The notes: generated by a model from the letters alone, not told the origin. Positions 1 through 8,065 are shown, counted from the stretch's first letter. The stretch is DNA of 64,000 nucleotides from Actinomadura sp. J1-007 (GCF_009793335.1 NZ_WING01000002.1:310001-374000), one strand, 5' to 3'. Numbers and translations are program-made.

Positions 1-208
1 CGGCGCCTACGCCGTCCCCGTCCCGTCCGAACTGGTCGGCGTGGCGTCCGCGCTGGTGGACGCGCTGCCGCTCGTCCCGGCCAAGGCCGAGTGGATCCAC
101 GCCGTCCGGCACCCGATGATCATGGACACCGGCCGCGCCCGCCGCGCCCTCGGCTGGACCCCGCGCCACACCGCCCACGAAGCCCTCACCACCATGACCA
201 CCCGCTGA
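1..208 (+). CDS. NAD-dependent epimerase/dehydratase, C-terminal end only
   Basis: The window opens inside this gene; codons run from base 2 to the TGA at 206-208, leaving 68 residues. The piece contains a HPMIMDTGRARRALGWTPRH stretch, which is the usual C-terminal pattern of extended short-chain dehydrogenases acting on nucleotide sugars: a D-T-x-R-A-R-x-x-L-G-W-x-P motif where the protein packs back on its substrate domain. The NAD-binding glycine motif and the YxxxK catalytic pair would lie upstream and are not visible, so the substrate cannot be named. The next features downstream are a repeat array and a mutarotase gene on the other strand, so nothing here ties it to an operon. Confidence 0.75.
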   Translation, partial: GAYAVPVPSELVGVASALVDALPLVPAKAEWIHAVRHPMIMDTGRARRALGWTPRHTAHEALTTMTTR

Positions 209-253
209 CCCCCCGTTCTACGGGGCCCGCCCGAGCCCGCCCGCTCCCGGGTA

Positions 254-625
254 CGTCCCGTTCGGAAGGAATCGCCCACCTCCTCGTAGGCCCCGTCCGA
301 GAGGTGACCGCCCGCCCTCGGCGCGCCAGACCGGCAGGTGACCGTCCGCTTCCCCGGACGTCCCGTCCGGAGGGGATCGCCCGTCGCCGCCGTCCTGTCC
401 GAGAGGTGACCGTCCGCCTCCTCATACAGCCCGTCCGGAAGGGATCGCCCGCCGCCGTACGCCCTGTCCGTGAGGTGATCGCCCGTCCTCGGCGCGCCCC
501 GGCCAGCAGGCGACCGCCCGCCTCCCCGTACGGCCCGTTCGGAAGGAAATCCCCGCTGCCGTACGTCCCGTTAGAGAGGTGACCGACCGCTCCCGCACGC
601 CCTGTACGAAACGTGGCCGCGCGCC
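254..625. repeat. Degenerate tandem array, about 11 units of 33-36 bp
   Basis: Eleven imperfect units follow one another without unique spacers. The most regular core is GTCCGAGAGGTGACCG, or its variant GTCCGGAAGGGATCGCC. The AGGTGACCG-type core falls at 302, 336, 371, 404, 439, 473, 508, about 543, 577 and 611, giving steps of 33-36 bases (mean about 34.5); the first unit is at 254-277. Two flavours, GGAAGG-ATCG and GAGAGGTGACCG, mostly alternate, suggesting the array grew by duplication of two- and three-unit blocks. It lies between the epimerase stop and the mutarotase stop. No start codon with a ribosome site makes sense of it as protein. Confidence 0.85.
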
Positions 626-690
626 TTCCGCCTAGTTTTCGCCGTTCTCGTCCGGCGGGGTGGCGGGGGCCGGGGTGGTGGGTCAGCTCC

Positions 691-1867
691 TCAGTGGGTT
701 GAGAAGGCGTAGACCGTGGTGGCCTCGAACGTCTCGCCGGGGCGCAGGACGGTGGACGGGAACGCCGGGTGGTTGGGCGAGTCGGGGAAGTGCTGGGTCT
801 CCAGGCAGAACGCGTCGCCCTGGCGGTAGACGCGTCCGCTCGTTCCGGCGAGGGTGCCGTCCAGGAAGTTGGCCGTGTAGAGCTGGACGCCCGGTTGCGT
901 CGTGCTGACCTCCAGGACGCGGCCGGTGCGCGGCTCCGTCACGCGGGCCGCTCGGGTGAGCGTCCCCGGTCGGCGCTGGTCGAGGACGAAGTTGTGGTCG
1001 TAGCCGTGTCCGATGAGGAGCTGCGGGTCGTTGTCGCGGATCCGTTCGCCGATCGCGCGGGACGCGTGAAGTCGAACGGCGTGCCTTTGACCGGGTCCAG
1101 CGCACCCGTGGGGATCTGCGTGGAGTCGACCGGGGTGTAGCGGGAGGCGTCGAGCTGGAGGCGGTGGTCGTACACGTCGCCCGTGCCCTCGCCCGCGAGG
1201 TTGAAGTAGGAGTGGTTGGTCAGGTTGACGACGGTGGCCTTGTCGGTCGTCGCGCGGTACCCGATCCGCAGCTCGTTGTCGCCGGTCAGCGTGTAGGTGA
1301 CGGTCGTGTCGAGGGTGCCGGGGTAGTTCTCCTCGCCGTCCTCGCTGGTGTAGTCGAGCCGCAGGCCGACGGTGCCGTTCGTCCGGACGGGCTCGGCCCT
1401 CCACACGCGCTTGTCGAACCCCTTCAGCCCGCCGTGCAAGCTGTTGGGGCCGTTGTTGACGGCGAGCTGGTAGCGCTTGCCGTCCAGGGTGAAGCGGCCC
1501 TTCGCGATCCGGTTGGCGTAGCGGCCGATCAGGGCCCCGAAGTACGGGCCGCCGTTCTTGTCGACATAGTCCTGGAGCGTCGGGAACCCGAGCACGACGT
1601 TGCCGCTTCGGCCGTGCCGGTCGGGCACTTCCAGCGTCTGCACGATCCCGCCGTACGTCAGGATCCGCACCCGCGCGCCCCGCCCGTTCGCGAGCGTGTA
1701 ACGGTCCACGGCGGTGCCGTCGGGCAGCCTGCCGAACGCCTCCTTGGAGATGGTCGGTCCCTTCCCTCCGGGCGCGTGTGCGGCGGGGCGGCCCCCGCCG
1801 GTACGGCCGACACGGCCAGTGCCGCACCGGCCGCGACGGCTCCGGCGATCGCGATGACGCTCTTCAT
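691..1867 (-). CDS. galM: Secreted aldose 1-epimerase (galactose mutarotase), two frameshifts
   Basis: Interconverts the alpha and beta anomers of aldoses. The ATG at 1867 follows a GAGGAGGG ribosome site and opens a clear Sec signal peptide (MKSVIAIAGAVAAGAALAV, then an AGA-A type cleavage site), so the enzyme is probably exported. Family residues are present but in different frames: NSLHGGLKGFDK and TNHSYFNL carry the two catalytic-site histidines, and LETQHFPDSPNHP carries the catalytic glutamate. The reading frame breaks twice, near 1755-1765 (just after the signal peptide) and near 1065-1075 (between PFDF and SRAIGERI). Adding one base at each place gives 392 residues, a normal family length. 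The first break is mended by turning GACCGACC into GACCGGACC. Likely sequence errors; a genuine pseudogene is the alternative. Confidence 0.85.
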
Positions 1868-1932
1868 GGCCCTCCTCGGTCCTCCACCCGGACGCGAGGT
1901 CACGGCCGGGACGCTACCAGCACGGCGGCACG

Positions 1933-2431
1933 GCGCAGCCTGCCCCGCCGTGCGACACAGTCCGCACCGCCCGTACGGCGCCGTCCGTGCCTGCCGTACG
2001 GCGCAGTCCGCACCGTCCGTACGGCGCAGTCCGCACCGTCTGAACGGCGCAGTCCGCACCCGCCGTGCGGCGCAGCCCGCACCCGCCGTGCGACGCAGTC
2101 CGCACCGTCCGTACGGCGCAGTCCATGCCTGCCGTACGGCGCATCCGCACCGTCTGAACGGCGGAGCCCGCCCCGCCGCCCGGCGCAGATCGCACCGCCC
2201 GCCCGACGCAGTTCGCACCGTCTGCGCGGCGCAGCCCGCCCCGCCGTGCGACGCGGACCGCCCCGCCGTGCGGCGCAGACCGCCCCGCCGTGCGGCGCAG
2301 TCCGCACCCGCCGCCCGAAGCGGTACGGACCGCCCGTACGGCGCAGTCCGTGCCCGCCGTGCGATGCAGTCCGCACCGTCCGTGCGGTGCAGGTCGCTCT
2401 GGCCGTACGGTGCCGCGCCCGGACCGTACGC
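1933..2431. repeat. Tandem array of about 22 units with an exact 22-23 bp period
   Basis: Units begin with GCGCAG or ACGCAG at 1933, 1955, 1978, 2001, 2024, 2047, 2070, 2093, 2116, 2139, 2161, 2183, 2206, 2229, 2251, 2273, 2295, 2318, 2341, 2364, 2387 and 2410. Spacing is 23 bases, or 22 where one base is missing. The best conserved part is GCGCAGTCCGCACC and units often end in CGTACG, which is self-complementary. Similar unit types recur six units apart (1978 and 2116), so block duplication is visible. Because 23 is not divisible by three, every frame reads as a low-complexity pseudo-protein; these are not genes. The array fills the space upstream of galM. Confidence 0.92.
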
Positions 2432-2509
2432 CGCGATCACCGCGAGATCCAGCGCCACTGCCGGATCCGACCACCGGCCCCCGCTCGGGCCAGTGGGCGG
2501 ATCCCGCGC

Positions 2510-2646
2510 GATCCGGCCCGCGGCCCCCGGTCGATCCGGTCCGCGGGCCCCGGTCGGTCCGGCTGGCAGGTCCGGTCGGTCCGCCCCGCGGTCCTTCGTC
2601 GGTCCGGCCCGCGGCCCCCGGTCGATCCGGTCGGCGGTCCTCGGCT
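2510..2646. repeat. Second 23-bp tandem array, six units of a different sequence
   Basis: Units start with GATCCGG or GGTCCGG at 2510, 2533, 2556, 2578, 2601 and 2624, again spaced 22-23 bases. The core is GATCCGGCCCGCGG followed by CCCCGGTC. The sequence is unrelated to the array ending at 2431, yet the period is the same. Between the two arrays (2432-2509) there are scattered GATCCG and GATCCC words (2464, 2499) that look like decayed units. The array ends about 30 bases before the promoter of the TetR gene. Confidence 0.85.
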
Positions 2647-2677
2647 CGGTGTGCTCCGCGGGGCGGGGTGGTCCGTC

Positions 2678-2707
2678 TTGAAGTAGGTGGACCGGTCGGT
2701 CTAATCT
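2678..2707 (+). promoter_or_regulatory. Leaderless promoter of the TetR gene
   Basis: A -35 element TTGAAG (2678-2683) and a -10 element TAATCT (2702-2707) are 18 bases apart. The ATG of the TetR gene is at 2715, where transcription would be expected to begin, and no purine-rich ribosome site precedes it. Together these suggest a leaderless message. Confidence 0.6.
2688..2703. promoter_or_regulatory. Probable TetR operator inside the promoter
   Basis: On the minus strand the site reads TAGACCGACCGGTCCA: TAGACC half-sites in inverted order around GACC, with one mismatch in the right arm. It lies between the -35 and -10 elements, so binding would block polymerase. TAGACC/GGTCTA palindromes are typical of the LmrA/YxaF branch of TetR regulators, which fits the protein encoded immediately downstream. 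Confidence 0.6.
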
Positions 2708-2714
2708 GCTGGGC

Positions 2715-3281
2715 ATGGCCGGACGGGGAGAGACGCGTGAACGGGTGCTGCGTACGGCGGCGGAGCTGTTCCAGCGGCAGGGGTACCACGGGACCGGGCT
2801 CACGCAGGTGCTCGCGGAGAGTCGCGCGCCCAAGGGGTCGCTGTACTTCCACTTCCCGGACGGCAAGGAGCAGCTCGCCGCTGAGTCGGTCGCGCTGTCG
2901 GGCCGGGAGCTGGCGCAGGCCCTGCGGGCCGCGGCGGGTGAGGCGTCCGATGGGCGGGCGGGGATCGTCGCGCTGGGGGAGTACTTCGCGCGCGCCCTGG
3001 AGGAGTCGGACTTCAGCAAGGGGTGCCCTGTCGCGACCGTTGCGCTGGAGACGTCCGCCGCGAGCGAGCCCATCCGTACGGCCTGCGAGGGCGCCTACGG
3101 CGACTGGCTCGACGGGATCACCGAGGCGCTCCGCGGCTGGGGCGTCCCGGACTCCCGCGACGTGGGCGAACTCGTCCTCTCGTCGCTCCAGGGCGCGGTC
3201 ATGCTGGCGCGCGTACGGCGCGACGCCGGCGTCATCAGGACGGTCACCGCGCGGCTCGCCGAGCTGGTGCCACGGGCTTGA
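2715..3281 (+). CDS. TetR/AcrR family repressor, LmrA/YxaF-like
   Basis: A 188-residue one-component repressor. Residues 1-50 form the DNA-binding helices (RERVLRTAAELFQRQGYHGT, then KGSLYFHFPDGKEQL); the KGSLYFHF helix and the later SKGCPVATVALE stretch are characteristic of the LmrA/YxaF branch, whose C-terminal domain binds a small hydrophobic ligand. It has its own operator in the promoter, so it is probably autoregulated. The metallo-hydrolase gene starts 11 bases after its stop behind a good ribosome site, so the two form an operon and the hydrolase is the likely controlled function. The inducer cannot be read from the sequence. Confidence 0.88.
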   Translation: MAGRGETRERVLRTAAELFQRQGYHGTGLTQVLAESRAPKGSLYFHFPDGKEQLAAESVALSGRELAQALRAAAGEASDGRAGIVALGEYFARALEESDFSKGCPVATVALETSAASEPIRTACEGAYGDWLDGITEALRGWGVPDSRDVGELVLSSLQGAVMLARVRRDAGVIRTVTARLAELVPRA

Positions 3282-3292
3282 AAGGGAGACCG

Positions 3293-4081
3293 ATGCGCGT
3301 CCACCACCTCAACTGCGGTTCGCTGGCGGAGATCGAGCCCGTCGACGGCGACGGCGCCCCCATGCGGGCGGTCTGCCACTGCCTGCTCATCGAGACCGAC
3401 TCGGACGGGCTGGTGCTCGTCGAGTCGGGCATCGGGACGTACGACATCGCGCACCCCGCCGAGACCCTCGGCGAGGAGTGGACGGCCTTCGCCGCGCCCG
3501 TCCTGGACGTCGAGGAGACGGCCGTCCGCCAGGTGGCGCGGCTGGGGTACGACCCCGCCGACGTACGGCACGTGGCGCTCACCCACTTGCACCAGGACCA
3601 CGCGGGCGGGCTGCGCGACTTTCCCCGTGCACGCGTGCACGTACGCGCGGCCGAACTCGACGCGACGCCCCGCGACAACCCCCAACTCGCCCACGGGCCG
3701 GACTGGGTCACGTACGCGGACGGCGGCGAGACCTGGTTCGGCTTCGCGGGTGTGCGCGGTCTGGAAGGCGTCTCGGCGGACGTCCTGATGGTGCCGCTCG
3801 GCGGGCATTCGCCCGGCCACGCGGGGGTGGCCGTGAACGACGGGGGCCGCTGGCTCGTCCACGCGGGCGACGCGTACTTCCACCACGCCGAGATCGACCG
3901 CCCCGAGCCGCGCACCCACCCGCTCATGGAACTGGTGCAGGCGAACGCCGAGACCGACCGCGACCTGCGCCTCGCCAACGTCGACCGCCTCCGCACCCTC
4001 GTCCTGGCGAACGCCCTGGACACGATCTCCGCCCACGACCCCTGGCAGATCCAGCCCCACGTGGTCGCAAGTGGGGCATGA
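3293..4081 (+). CDS. MBL-fold metallo-hydrolase
   Basis: A 262-residue metallo-beta-lactamase-fold hydrolase. The metal-binding THLHQDHAGGL (HxHxDH) is near residue 97, with further ligands in GGHSPGHAGV and VHAGDAYFHH. The ATG at 3293 follows AAAGGGAGA, ideal spacing; a longer frame upstream overlaps the TetR gene and is not the real start. These proteins hydrolyse lactones, thioesters or phosphodiesters using two zinc or iron ions; this one resembles the quorum-lactonase-like cytoplasmic group but nothing fixes its substrate. Being co-transcribed with an LmrA-type repressor suggests it degrades or modifies the compound sensed by that repressor. Confidence 0.85.
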   Translation: MRVHHLNCGSLAEIEPVDGDGAPMRAVCHCLLIETDSDGLVLVESGIGTYDIAHPAETLGEEWTAFAAPVLDVEETAVRQVARLGYDPADVRHVALTHLHQDHAGGLRDFPRARVHVRAAELDATPRDNPQLAHGPDWVTYADGGETWFGFAGVRGLEGVSADVLMVPLGGHSPGHAGVAVNDGGRWLVHAGDAYFHHAEIDRPEPRTHPLMELVQANAETDRDLRLANVDRLRTLVLANALDTISAHDPWQIQPHVVASGA

Positions 4082-4084
4082 GCA

Positions 4085-6256
4085 TCAGGTGAGGCGGTGG
4101 GTCAGGGAGGTGTGGCGGCGGCCCGCGCCGGGGGTGCGGACGGCGGCGGCGAGCGCGCGGCGGGAGCCGACGAGGACGACCAGCTTCTTGGCGCGGGTGA
4201 TGGCCGTGTAGAGCAGGTTGCGGCGCAGCATCGTCCAGGAGGCGGTGGTGATCGGGATGACGACGGCGGGGTACTCGCTGCCCTGTGAGCGGTGGACCGT
4301 GATGGCGTACGCGTGGGTGAGCTCGTCGAGTTCGTCGAAGGCGTAGTCGATGCTCTCCTCCTCGTCGGTGAGGACCGTCAGGGCGTGGTCTTCGAGGGAC
4401 ACGGACGTGATGGTGCCGACCGTCCCGTTGAAGACTCCCGCCGCGCCCTTGTCGTAGTTGTTGCGGAGCTGGATGACCTTGTCTCCGGTGCGGTAGACGC
4501 GTCCTCCGTAGCGGCGTTCGGGACGGGAGTCATGGTGGGGGGTGAGGGCCTCCTGGAGTCGCAGGTTGAGGGCGCCCGCGCCCGCGTGGCCGCGGTGCGT
4601 GGGCGTGAGGACCTGGACGTCGCGCCGGGGGTCGAGGCCGAACCTGCGGGGGACGCGGTCGGCGACGACGTCGACGGTGAGCGCGGCGGTCTCCTCGGCG
4701 TCGTCGCAGGGGAACAGGTAGAAGTCGGGGAAGCCGTCGGTGCGGGGGTGCTCGCCGCGGTTGACGCGGTGGGCGTTGACGACGATGCCCGACCGCTCCG
4801 CCTGGCGGAAGATCTTCGTCAGCCGTACGCGGGGAACGGCCTCGGCGGCGAGGAGGTCGGCGAGCACCTCGCCGGCGCCGACGGACGGAAGCTGGTCGAC
4901 GTCGCCGACCAGCAGCAGGTGCGCGCCGCGCGGGACGGCCTTGACCAGCTTGTTGGCGAGGACGAGGTCGATCATGGAGCACTCGTCCACGACGACCAGG
5001 TCGGTGTCGAGCGGGTCGTCCCGGTCGAACCGGGCGTCTCCGCCCGGCTGGAGCTGGAGCAGGCGGTGCACGGTGGACGCCTCGTGCCCGGCCAGCTCGG
5101 CGAGGCGCTTGGCGGCGCGGCCGGTCGGCGCGACGAGGGTGATCCTCGCGCGCTTCGCGGCGGCGAGCTCGACCACGGACCGCACCGTGAAGCTCTTGCC
5201 GCAGCCGGGCCCGCCGGTCAGGACGGCGACCCTGGACGTGAGCGCGAGCTTGACCGCCTCCTCCTGCTCGGGGGCGAGGGCGGTGCCGGTGCGGCCCTTG
5301 AGCCAGCCGAACGCGCGGGCCCAGTCGACGCCGGCGAACGCGGCGAGCCGGTCGTCCCGCGCGTCGCGCAGGTCGCGCAGCCCGCGCGCGAGGGAGAGCT
5401 CGGCCCGGTGGAACGGCACGAGGTAGACGGCCGGGACGGTGGCCGCCTCGTCGCCGGGCACCGGGACCCGCTCGCGCACGACGCCCTCGTCCGCCGCCAG
5501 CCGGTCGAGCGCCGGGCCGATCAGTTCGCGGGGGACGTCGAGGATCTGCTCGGCGGCGGTGATCAGATTGGGCTCGGGCAGGAAGCAGTGGCCGTCGTCG
5601 GCGGCCTCGGACAGCGTGTGCCGCAGGCCCGCCTGGACGCGTTCGGGGCTGTCGTGCGGGATGCCGACGGCCCGCGCGATGGTGTCGGCGGTCTTGAACC
5701 CGATGCCCCAGACATCGGCGGCCAGCCGGTAGGGCTCGCGGCGCACCGTCGCGATCGACGCGTCGCCGTACTGCTTGTAGACGCGCACGGCCAGGGACGT
5801 TGAGACGCCGACCCCCTGGAGGAACACCATCACCTCCTTGATCGCCTTCTGCTCCTCCCAGGCGTCGGCGATCCGCCTGGTCCGCTTCGGGCCGAGGCCG
5901 GGCACCTCGACGAGCCGCGCGGGCTCCTCCTCGATGATCCGCAGGATGTCGACGCCGAAGTGACCGACCATGCGGTCGGCCATCACCGGCCCGATCCCCT
6001 TGATCATCCCCGAGCCGAGGTAGCGGCGGACGCCCTGCACGGTCGCGGGCAGCACGGTGGTGAACGAGTCGACCTCGAACTGCCGCCCGTACTTCGGATG
6101 CGACCGCCAGCGCCCGCTCAGTCGCAGGCTCTCGCCCGCCTGCGCCCCCGCCAGGGTCCCGACCACGGTCAGCAGGTCGGGCCCCGTGCGCTCGGTGGCG
6201 ACCCGCGCGACGGTGTACCCAGTCTCCTCGTTCGCATAGGTGATCCGTTCAAGCAC
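4085..6256 (-). CDS. recD2: RecD2-type ATP-dependent 5'-3' DNA helicase
   Basis: A 723-residue superfamily 1B helicase of the RecD/TraA group that occurs without RecBC. In order: an N-terminal OB-like region (LERITYANEETGYTVARV), helix-hairpin-helix repeats (VPGLGPKRTRRIADAW, and a second near FKTADTIARAVG), Walker A LTGGPGCGKSFT, Walker B VVVDECSMIDL, the GDVDQLPSVG motif, and motif VI HRSQGSEYPAVVIP. The length is usual for bacterial RecD2. The proposed start is a GTG whose ribosome site (GGAGGG) sits only two bases upstream, so a slightly longer N-terminus is possible. It acts in DNA repair and is not obviously linked to its neighbours; its stop is 3 bases from that of the convergent hydrolase gene. 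Confidence 0.92.
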   Translation of the reverse strand: MLERITYANEETGYTVARVATERTGPDLLTVVGTLAGAQAGESLRLSGRWRSHPKYGRQFEVDSFTTVLPATVQGVRRYLGSGMIKGIGPVMADRMVGHFGVDILRIIEEEPARLVEVPGLGPKRTRRIADAWEEQKAIKEVMVFLQGVGVSTSLAVRVYKQYGDASIATVRREPYRLAADVWGIGFKTADTIARAVGIPHDSPERVQAGLRHTLSEAADDGHCFLPEPNLITAAEQILDVPRELIGPALDRLAADEGVVRERVPVPGDEAATVPAVYLVPFHRAELSLARGLRDLRDARDDRLAAFAGVDWARAFGWLKGRTGTALAPEQEEAVKLALTSRVAVLTGGPGCGKSFTVRSVVELAAAKRARITLVAPTGRAAKRLAELAGHEASTVHRLLQLQPGGDARFDRDDPLDTDLVVVDECSMIDLVLANKLVKAVPRGAHLLLVGDVDQLPSVGAGEVLADLLAAEAVPRVRLTKIFRQAERSGIVVNAHRVNRGEHPRTDGFPDFYLFPCDDAEETAALTVDVVADRVPRRFGLDPRRDVQVLTPTHRGHAGAGALNLRLQEALTPHHDSRPERRYGGRVYRTGDKVIQLRNNYDKGAAGVFNGTVGTITSVSLEDHALTVLTDEEESIDYAFDELDELTHAYAITVHRSQGSEYPAVVIPITTASWTMLRRNLLYTAITRAKKLVVLVGSRRALAAAVRTPGAGRRHTSLTHRLT

Positions 6257-6473
6257 CCCTCCAGAACGACCTGCCGCGCCCTTCCACCGCTCTCCTCCAC
6301 CCCACGCCGTCCCCCGTCCCGCCCGATCCGCCCGGCCCGCTCGTCGTCACGGACCCGATGATGGCGGACACCTCCGACACCCGAAACCCAAACCCCGGCC
6401 TGTGGATAACCCACCCCCGCCCCAGACCACAGCCTGACGAGACCTCACCCGCCCGGCCAGCCGTACGGGCCGT

Positions 6474-6605
6474 TCACCCGTCCACCTCGAACCACACCGT
6501 GTGGCCCCCGGCCGCCTCACACCAGGAATCCCACCGGTCTGACAGGCCATCGACCAGCAGCAATCCCCGACCGGGACGCGGCCCGGTTGGAGCGCACCCC
6601 GGGAC
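6474..6605 (-). pseudogene. Stump of an anti-sigma-type ATP-binding protein (HATPase), C-terminus only
   Basis: On the minus strand a frame entering from about 6605 ends with GRGLLLVDGLSDRWDSWC followed by EAAGGHTVWFEVDG and a stop at 6474-6476. GRGLLLV is the last nucleotide-binding box of the RsbW/SpoIIAB-like ATPases that in actinomycetes accompany XRE/DUF5753 and DUF397 genes. The whole N-terminal two thirds, including the N-box, is missing: the frame runs straight into the neighbouring plus-strand regulator remnant. Too short to function. Confidence 0.65.
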
Positions 6606-6619
6606 GACGGGCTCTTTAA

Positions 6620-6830
6620 TCCACCTCGGCTTTCCCCGGGGCTACCGACGTCGATGTGGTCTACATGGAGACGATCGGCGGAAACCTCTGGGTGGACAAG
6701 CCCGAGGAGGTCGCGCAGTACACCACCGCTTTCGATCATCTGCGAGCCGTCGCGCTCAGCCCCGACGAAACCCGAGATGTGCTTGATGCAACGATTTACA
6801 AACTTTGGCGACCGTCAGGGGAGGGGCGGG
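6620..6830 (+). pseudogene. Stump of an XRE-family regulator, DUF5753 C-terminus only
   Basis: After a stop at 6617-6619 an open frame reads FPGATDVDVVYMETIGGNLW, then VDKPEEVAQYTTAFDHLRAV and ALSPDETRDVL, which is the C-terminal end of a DUF5753 domain (the sensor half of XRE regulators such as the WhiJ group). The helix-turn-helix and most of the sensor domain are missing. In intact loci this gene is divergent from the ATPase and followed by DUF397, exactly the order of the remnants here. Confidence 0.7.
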
Positions 6831-7029
6831 ATGAACCCTCCAGAACTACCCGTGCAGTGTGGCGTACCAGCTTGCGCAGCCAGCAAACGGCGCGTGCGTG
6901 GAGATCGCCTCGATCCCGGGGTCTGTGGTGGTCAGGGACGGCAAGGCCCCAGCGGGCCCCTGCTGTCCCTCCCACTCTCCGTGGCGGGGCTTCGTCGAGC
7001 GCGTGAAGTCCGGCACGTACGACCTGTAG
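6831..7029 (+). pseudogene. Frameshifted DUF397 protein gene
   Basis: Starts at an ATG after GGGGCGGG with MNPPELPVQ, then the DUF397 pattern must be read in two other frames: WRTSLRSQ, and then NGACVEIASIPGSVVVRDGK, with WRGFVERVKSGTYDL ending at the TAG of 7027-7029. DUF397 proteins are about 60-70 residues and partner with XRE/DUF5753 regulators. At least two shifts and a poorly matching middle indicate real decay, in keeping with the truncated partners beside it. Confidence 0.7.
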
Positions 7030-7208
7030 AGAGAATCGCGGATCGGTGCCCGCCGCGCGGCGGCTCGCCTCGGTGTTCGCCCATGTTGACGCGGCCTAAT
7101 TCCCACGGTATGCACTCCACACACCACGGTGGGGGCCCGGCCTCTCATTGCCGTTGGGACGGGCCGGACATGACGGCGGCTGATTCTTGGTGACATGGTG
7201 AGGGGCCC

Positions 7209-7457
7209 GTGGCGACTTGCTTCGACACGCTTGTTCGCGAGGGTGCGCGGGCTCGGCGCGATACTGCGAACGTGGCCGATAAGTTGGTGCGCCGTATTGC
7301 TGCGGGCGAGTGGGCGGCGGAGGACAGCTTGGCAGCGATGGAACGGCTGGCGCGGCACTGCGGCGGGAGTCGGTATGCGGCGGTCGCCGGCTCCCTATCC
7401 TCCACAGTGCAAGCTCCGATCCCGCTCGCCGTGTCAGAGATAACGAAGGGCCCATGA
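7209..7457 (+). CDS. Small hypothetical protein
   Basis: An 82-residue frame starting at GTG 7209 (upstream GTGAGGGG). It reads MATCFDTLVREGARARRDTA and is rich in Ala, Arg and Leu, predicted mostly helical; no domain is recognised. Its stop overlaps the ATG of the next gene in an ATGATGA arrangement, which supports translation of both as a pair. It follows the decayed regulator remnants and its GC content is slightly lower than the window average. Function unknown. Confidence 0.45.
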   Translation: MATCFDTLVREGARARRDTANVADKLVRRIAAGEWAAEDSLAAMERLARHCGGSRYAAVAGSLSSTVQAPIPLAVSEITKGP

Positions 7458-8065
7458 TGAACGAGACGCCTCGCCGGAGCCGCAGGCTGGTACTCAAAGA
7501 CCATGTGGGGGTCGCCGATGTCAACGCGTTCGCCGACGCCCGGGATTGGACGGTGCTCGGCACCGTCGAGCGGGACCCAGAGAAGGGCTTCTTCTTCGAA
7601 AAGAAATGGGCGGCACGGGCGGGAGTGTCGATGCATTACATCGTGGACGAATTCTTGGGCGAGCGGTACATGATGGCCATGAGCCGGCACGGCAACCCCG
7701 ACCGCGAACTCACCCGCCTCAGTGCCGGTCTCGACACATGGTCCCTTGACGAGGCCCTTTTCCAGTTCGACGCGAGTGTCTACGGGGCCGACAAGGAGCG
7801 CGCGGTGCGGCTCCTCGCGGCGATCTCCCCCGCTTCGGCGGACCAGTCGATCGTTGAGCGTGTCATCAAGGCGTCCGGAAGCCGCTACAAGGGCGTTCGG
7901 CTTGCCGCGGTCTGGGCCATGGCATACGCGGACTGGCCGGAATACCGGGAAACACTGGCGTCCGTCGCCGTTCGCGATACGGAAGAGGAGATTCGTCGGG
8001 ACGCGGAGTCGATCCTGGAAGACTGGAAAGGGCGTATTCCGTCGCTCCCCGCCCCTCCCGCTTGA
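7454..8065 (+). CDS. Hypothetical protein with HEAT-like helical repeats
   Basis: A 203-residue protein whose ATG overlaps the stop of the preceding small gene; the frame is open further upstream but that part lies inside the neighbour. The C-terminal half has paired helices (IVERVIKASGSRYKGVRLAA, then YRETLASVAVRDTEEEIRRD) resembling PBS-lyase/HEAT repeats, usually protein-binding scaffolds. The N-terminal half (FADARDWTVLGTVERDPEKG) is unrecognised. No signal peptide or membrane segment. Possibly an immunity-like or scaffold protein of accessory type; the evidence is only structural resemblance and its position in a decayed region. Confidence 0.6.
   Translation: MMNETPRRSRRLVLKDHVGVADVNAFADARDWTVLGTVERDPEKGFFFEKKWAARAGVSMHYIVDEFLGERYMMAMSRHGNPDRELTRLSAGLDTWSLDEALFQFDASVYGADKERAVRLLAAISPASADQSIVERVIKASGSRYKGVRLAAVWAMAYADWPEYRETLASVAVRDTEEEIRRDAESILEDWKGRIPSLPAPPA

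Noticed and set aside
254..2646. CRISPR array
   Set aside because: Units are contiguous and degenerate with no unique spacers of constant length, and no cas genes are present.
1164..2681. Long open frames (about 300-500 residues, both strands) across the 1.9-2.7 kb repeat region
   Set aside because: They exist because a 23-base repeat lacks stops in every frame; the translations are Arg/Pro/Ala repeats, conflict with galM, and have no ribosome sites.
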